NCBI GenBank assembly: GCA_012959465.1
Contig: DUDC01000045.1
Location: forward strand, 1-39,617
DNA from: Planctomycetaceae bacterium
GTDB lineage: Bacteria > Planctomycetota > Planctomycetia > Pirellulales > Pirellulaceae
Reading direction: 5' to 3'
DNA: 39,617 nt
Notes under the pieces: model-generated
The model's database searches: none
The model's input: only the letters and a program-made list of their open reading frames with translations
Told to the model about the DNA's origin: nothing
In this document: piece by piece, positions 36,901 to 39,617 of the stretch
How positions within the stretch are numbered: position 1 is the first letter of the stretch
Layout of the letters: the number at the start of each line of letters is the position of its first letter
Position numbers and translations under genes: made by a program

Positions 36901-37635
36901 AAGTGGGAAATGGGAGACGGAGTTTGCAAACGCTTCCAAGACCTGTCCGGAGACAAACGTGGCGCCACCCCGATCAAATGTGCCAGAAATCATGACCGGC
37001 ACGGAATGTCCGACCTCGGCAAAGTACTCGGCAATCGCAAATAGGCAGGCCTTCAGGTTGAGCGTATCGACGACCGTTTCGGGGAGAAGGAGGTCGACAC
37101 CCGCCTCGACCAGCGCTTTGACCTGCTCATAGTACGACGCCCGCAGTTCCTCGAAATGTGAAGAGCGGAATGACGGGTCGTTAGGATCGGTTGAAATAGC
37201 CGTTTGTCGAGTTGTCGGTCCAATCGACCCCGCCACAAAACGCGGTTTGTTCGGTGTTTTTTCAGTAAACTCTGCCGCCGCTTTCTTCGCATGCTGCACG
37301 GCTGACCGGTTGAGTTCGGGGATAAGCGACGTCGGCAGGTTAAATTCCAACAGCCCCACCGGGCTGCTGCCAAACGTGTTCGTCTCGACAATATCCGCTC
37401 CGGCGGCGAAATACGCCCGATGGACGTCCACCACGGCGTCCGGCATCGTTAAGTTGATGAGGTCAGGGAAATTGAATAAGTCCTTATCGTGGTCGTGGAA
37501 TCTCTCCCCACGTATCATCTCCTCCGTCAATTTCATCCGCTGGATCATTGTCCCCATGGCACCGTCCAGGAAAAGGATGCGATCCTGGATCAACTCGTTG
37601 AGAAGGTCGGCTGTACATTGTTCAGCGACGCTCAT
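33928..37635 (-). CDS. metH: Cobalamin-dependent methionine synthase
   Basis: A full-length 1235-residue MetH (E. coli 1227) that transfers a methyl group from methyltetrahydrofolate to homocysteine through methylcobalamin. The homocysteine domain (about 15-330) has zinc ligands Cys252, Cys315 and Cys316 ([10 protein letters not shown]). The folate domain (about 360-625) contains [11 protein letters not shown]. The cap and B12 domains (about 640-890) include the axial His768 in DVHDIGKN. The activation domain with [12 protein letters not shown] binds S-adenosylmethionine for reductive repair. The ATG has a GAGGT site. No cobalamin or SAM riboswitch was recognised in the 200 bases upstream. 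It appears to be a single-gene unit with a terminator-like hairpin behind it. Confidence 0.97.
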   Translation of the reverse strand: MSVAEQCTADLLNELIQDRILFLDGAMGTMIQRMKLTEEMIRGERFHDHDKDLFNFPDLINLTMPDAVVDVHRAYFAAGADIVETNTFGSSPVGLLEFNLPTSLIPELNRSAVQHAKKAAAEFTEKTPNKPRFVAGSIGPTTRQTAISTDPNDPSFRSSHFEELRASYYEQVKALVEAGVDLLLPETVVDTLNLKACLFAIAEYFAEVGHSVPVMISGTFDRGGATFVSGQVLEAFANSVSHFPLFSIGMNCALGPDLMRPHMESLSRITDVSISCHPNAGLPNDMGDYDLSPADMAAKMAEFAENGWVNIVGGCCGTTPEHIAAISDRLSRLSTRKPQPSSAIYTRLSGSQPLTLRADSNFLVIGERTNVTGSRKFARLIREDNYDAAVEVARQQVLNGAAVIDINMDDALLDGVEAMERFLRLIANETETAAVPVMIDSSKWEIIEAGLRCVQGKAIVNSISLKDGEEEFLRRATLVRRYGAATVVMAFDEQGQASETDDKVRICERAFKLLRDEVGFSAEDIIFDPNILTVATGIEEHDNYAVNFIEATRRIKETCPGVRVSGGVSNISFSFRGNDRVREAMHSAFLFHAIKAGLDMGIVNAGQLEVYEEIPADLLERVEDVLLNRRGDATERLLDFATTVKSDGKQRMAEDLAWRDAPVADRLAHALIKGLDKFIVEDVEEARQQSTRCLDVIEGPLMDGMSVVGDLFGDGKMFLPQVVKSARVMKKAVIYLLPFMEQEKEEAGLSKDSYRGTIIMATVKGDVHDIGKNIVGVVLSCNNYEVVDLGVMTSCEDILKAATEHGADIIGLSGLITPSLDEMVHVAKEMQRLGLRTPLLIGGATTSEKHTAVRIAPRRDDPVVHVLDASRSVGVVDKLIRKDRRDLFVSENEKLQKQLAENYQERKARLVPYSVAKIKQFQTDWNSVDIPEPEFLGIRDYGDVSIAMLRKYIDWSPFFLGWELRGKYPAILDDPKLGNVARQVFDDANAVLDQFEGQERFQPKGVLAFWPCCSKGDDIVVFTDGERSEELARFHTLRQQWERRGQECYRALADYIAPNSSGRHDFLGGFAVTTGGQPVDDWADDARNRGDEDTAITIKLVADRLAEAFAEYLHAEARRAWGFGKSEQLTCDDLVAEKYRGIRPAPGYPACPDHTEKGTLFQLLEAESRTGIRLTESFAMWPAASVSGLYFAHPESRYFSVDRISRDQVTDYAERKGRTIEEVERWLAPNLSYDP

Positions 37636-37863
37636 ACGTACCTCAAAAGGGGATTGTCACTTGGGGCCACAGATGCAATTTGGGCAATCTGTCATCGTAA
37701 TGTAAAGAATGGAGATTCGTAACGCCAAATGGGTTCGCAGACGGCGATTCCAGGCGGTGTCCCATTCATCTCGTACCTTGTTCTCACCCCCTCATGCCGC
37801 CAAATTTCTCTACAGTCGACGCTAATTTACACCGATAGTAGGGAATGAAACGGTCACGCCCGT

Positions 37864-37883
37864 CGCGCGGCGCAAGCTGCGCG
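37864..37883 (+). promoter_or_regulatory. Stable GNRA-loop hairpin in a 5' leader
   Basis: CGCGCGGC-GCAA-GCTGCGCG pairs over eight bases (one G-U) around a GCAA tetraloop, 24 bases before the ATG at 37908. No T-run follows, so it is a leader structure rather than a terminator, able to affect transcript stability or translation of the membrane protein gene. Confidence 0.4.
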
Positions 37884-37907
37884 ATTTGTATCAGGGAAGG
37901 GACTCCC

Positions 37908-38744
37908 ATGAGCAATAATACCTCACCAATGACCCGGAGTACGGGATCGGTAACACCTCGCCGGCGGGGGCAGGATCAACTGCAGCGAGATGAGGTCGAG
38001 CAGCTGGCAGCGGTCACACCAGTGCTTTTGCGACTTCCCGATCTCGTCCCTAACGAGATGGGCATCACCCGAACAGAATCGCCAGAAAGTCTCTCACAGT
38101 CAGATTTTACGACTTCGCTTCCCCCGATGAATGCACCGACATTTGCGGTCGGCCCCGAAGTGAACGAATCGCCCCTACCGACATGGAACAACGAGGCTCC
38201 AGAAAGACCCACATCGCCTGCCATGAGCGATGAGGACGACGAGGAGTTTGAGGGCACAACGGATTCGACCACAAAAGAAGTGCCCGCCGATTGGACGGAA
38301 TTGGGCGGGCGGATTTTCGTCGGTCTTCTTTCCATCCTGTTGGGTGTTGCGATTACTTGGTCGGCTGTTAACCGCGATGAAACGGAGCCGAATGTTGACG
38401 ATCGCCTCAACGGCTTGAAGGCGGAAGTTGAGACACCGCCAACGCCCGAAGAACTAAAAGTGACACCGTCGTTGGCGATGGAACCGTTCGTTGAAACTCG
38501 AACTGTTGGCATTGGCGGCATCGAACAGACGGCTGATCGAATTGGAACTTCGACGATCGACCCTTATGTGACGGCCGCATCTGGTGCGTTGCCAGCCAAT
38601 ACGGCGGACGCTCATCAAGACAACGCGTTCACGATCCACACTCTTCGACCGGCAGCGGATACTGCTTCCAATTACAACCAGAGTTCCCCCAGCGTACTAT
38701 TGGGCCAGCCGACGGAGTACCCAAATGACTCGTTCTATCGATAA
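37908..38744 (+). CDS. Disordered single-pass membrane protein beside a CpsD-like gene
   Basis: A 278-residue protein from the ATG at 37908, chosen for the AAGGGA site in front of it. The first 130 residues are polar, Pro/Ser/Thr/Glu-rich and probably disordered, with an acidic run before the membrane (DEDDEEFEG). One transmembrane helix (FVGLLSILLGVAITWSAV) is followed by another disordered, Thr-rich segment. No domain is recognised. Its end overlaps the start of the P-loop protein by 20 bases, so they are coupled. It may anchor or regulate that protein in a polysaccharide export complex, in the way the membrane subunit of a bacterial tyrosine kinase does, but this is inference. Confidence 0.65.
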   Translation: MSNNTSPMTRSTGSVTPRRRGQDQLQRDEVEQLAAVTPVLLRLPDLVPNEMGITRTESPESLSQSDFTTSLPPMNAPTFAVGPEVNESPLPTWNNEAPERPTSPAMSDEDDEEFEGTTDSTTKEVPADWTELGGRIFVGLLSILLGVAITWSAVNRDETEPNVDDRLNGLKAEVETPPTPEELKVTPSLAMEPFVETRTVGIGGIEQTADRIGTSTIDPYVTAASGALPANTADAHQDNAFTIHTLRPAADTASNYNQSSPSVLLGQPTEYPNDSFYR

Positions 38745-39617
38745 CGCCTTCCTTCGGACCTTTTCGAAGCAACAGTCCATCGCGACGAGTATCCATGTCG
38801 CGCCATTGGCACAATCCGATAAGGTCGCATTGTCCGAACCGCAGGAAGCCGGTCGCAATTATCTGCGGATTGAGATGCCCGAGGCGGGCAACTCGCCAAT
38901 GGCCGCACCACATGGGACGTTCCAGACCGAGTCGGTTACGACGGAGATGGGAACGAGCCAAATTGCGGCAAGTGAATTTGCATCTCTGTTGACATTTTCC
39001 ACCGATACGAACGCTGTTCCATTCGCAGATGTGATTCCCATACCAACAGAGCCGACTTCGCCTGCGGCTCCGCCGCAACCACATATTGGTGTGCCAGATC
39101 CCGAACAGTCTCCGGCGACCCACGAATCGTCCCCCGCGGATTTGAACCAGGCCGCGGTTGAGCGAATTCTAAGGCAACGTGAAGACGAGATGGCTGACGC
39201 GAACGAGCGGAGTTTGAAGATCGTTCCTCAAGTCAACCAAACCGTGCAAAAAACAGCAGTGGAGGACTTCACGTCATTTCAGCCGGCTTGGGAGGTGGAC
39301 GTTTTTCAGTGGCCCGAGACCGTCGAAGAGCTCTCCCGAACTCAGACGTTACAATTTGAACAGGCAGGACAACAACTGCGTCAAGCGGCTTCTGAGGGAC
39401 TTCACGTGCTAGGTGTGACCAGCACATTTCGTGGAGAAGGACGCACGTGTTTAAGCATGTGTATCGCTCGGGCTGTCGCCCAAACGGGTGCGAGAGTCGC
39501 TCTGGTCGATCTCGATACGGATCAGGGTAATTTGGCGCTTTCCATGCGAGTTCGACCCACAACGGGTTGGCGAGAAGTGATCCACGAGGGCCTTCCGCTG
39601 GAGGAAGCCGTGATCTA
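38725..39617 (+). CDS. CpsD/CapB-like P-loop ATPase (BY-kinase family), partial
   Basis: An open frame of 297 complete codons that runs off the right edge. The first 190 residues are polar and low in complexity. From residue 208 it matches the start of the bacterial tyrosine kinase / CpsD family: helix LQFEQAGQQLRQA, then the strand HVLGVTSTFRGEGRTCLSM (P-loop) and the Walker A'-like strand VALVDLDTDQGNLA. The P-loop has Arg240 where these ATPases normally have the nucleotide-binding Lys (GEGRT rather than GEGKT). Such proteins control the length and export of exopolysaccharide. The C-terminal half, including any tyrosine cluster, lies outside the window. Confidence 0.75.
   Translation, partial: MTRSIDNAFLRTFSKQQSIATSIHVAPLAQSDKVALSEPQEAGRNYLRIEMPEAGNSPMAAPHGTFQTESVTTEMGTSQIAASEFASLLTFSTDTNAVPFADVIPIPTEPTSPAAPPQPHIGVPDPEQSPATHESSPADLNQAAVERILRQREDEMADANERSLKIVPQVNQTVQKTAVEDFTSFQPAWEVDVFQWPETVEELSRTQTLQFEQAGQQLRQAASEGLHVLGVTSTFRGEGRTCLSMCIARAVAQTGARVALVDLDTDQGNLALSMRVRPTTGWREVIHEGLPLEEAVI

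Noticed and set aside
37636..37840. Cobalamin or SAM riboswitch upstream of metH
   Set aside because: No B12-box or SAM-I core was recognised on the minus strand in the leader; a covariance-model search would settle it.

Overview
The window reads as a planctomycete chromosome, most likely from the Pirellulales. The clues are Ser/Thr kinases of the planctomycete layout (N-terminal helical segment with an LTTYQA motif, DMG instead of DFG), a TPR-ExbB-ExbD-ExbD cluster, a CpsD-like P-loop protein with a GEGRT loop, and many secreted proteins without familiar domains. No rRNA, tRNA, CRISPR array or insertion sequence was recognised.

Layout. (1) 0.2-8.6 kb, minus strand: a flagellar operon that reads, in transcription order, TM/helical protein, FlgN-like chaperone, sensor histidine kinase, a scarred 0.4-kb stretch, fliE, fliF, fliG, fliH, fliI, fliJ. 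The scar holds only the start codon and frameshifted C-terminal end of a NtrC/FleR-type regulator, followed by the frameshifted C-terminal end of the rod protein FlgC; flgB is absent. FliG is also unusual: a long low-complexity linker replaces part of its middle domain, and the charged torque residues known from E. coli are not conserved. Together these suggest a decaying or repurposed flagellar basal-body/export locus. (2) 8.8-10.9 kb: an alpha/beta hydrolase and malate dehydrogenase. (3) 11.0-13.7 kb: two coupled membrane proteins sharing a repeated extracytoplasmic domain. (4) 14.2-20.4 kb, plus strand: two secreted TPR-like proteins, then a proton-channel module of ExbB/TolQ type with two ExbD/TolR proteins.

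(5) 20.5-22.6 kb, minus: galE coupled to a PlsC-type acyltransferase. (6) 22.9-23.9 kb, plus: a XerC/XerD-type tyrosine recombinase. (7) 24.3-28.8 kb: a secreted protein on the minus strand, then on the plus strand two paralogous secreted proteins separated by a strong intrinsic terminator, and a DUF11 lipoprotein coupled to the second. This looks like a cell-surface locus. (8) 28.8-33.7 kb, minus: a protein kinase fused to an Hsp70, followed by a large secreted alpha/beta hydrolase. (9) 33.9-37.6 kb, minus: full-length cobalamin-dependent methionine synthase, with a terminator-like hairpin just after it. (10) 37.9 kb to the end, plus: a disordered single-pass membrane protein overlapping the start of a CpsD/BY-kinase-like P-loop protein cut by the window edge, probably the edge of an exopolysaccharide locus.

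The items most worth a second look are the scarred flagellar locus with its odd FliG, the kinase-Hsp70 fusion, and two families of unrecognised extracytoplasmic domains at 11-13.7 kb and 25.4-27.5 kb.
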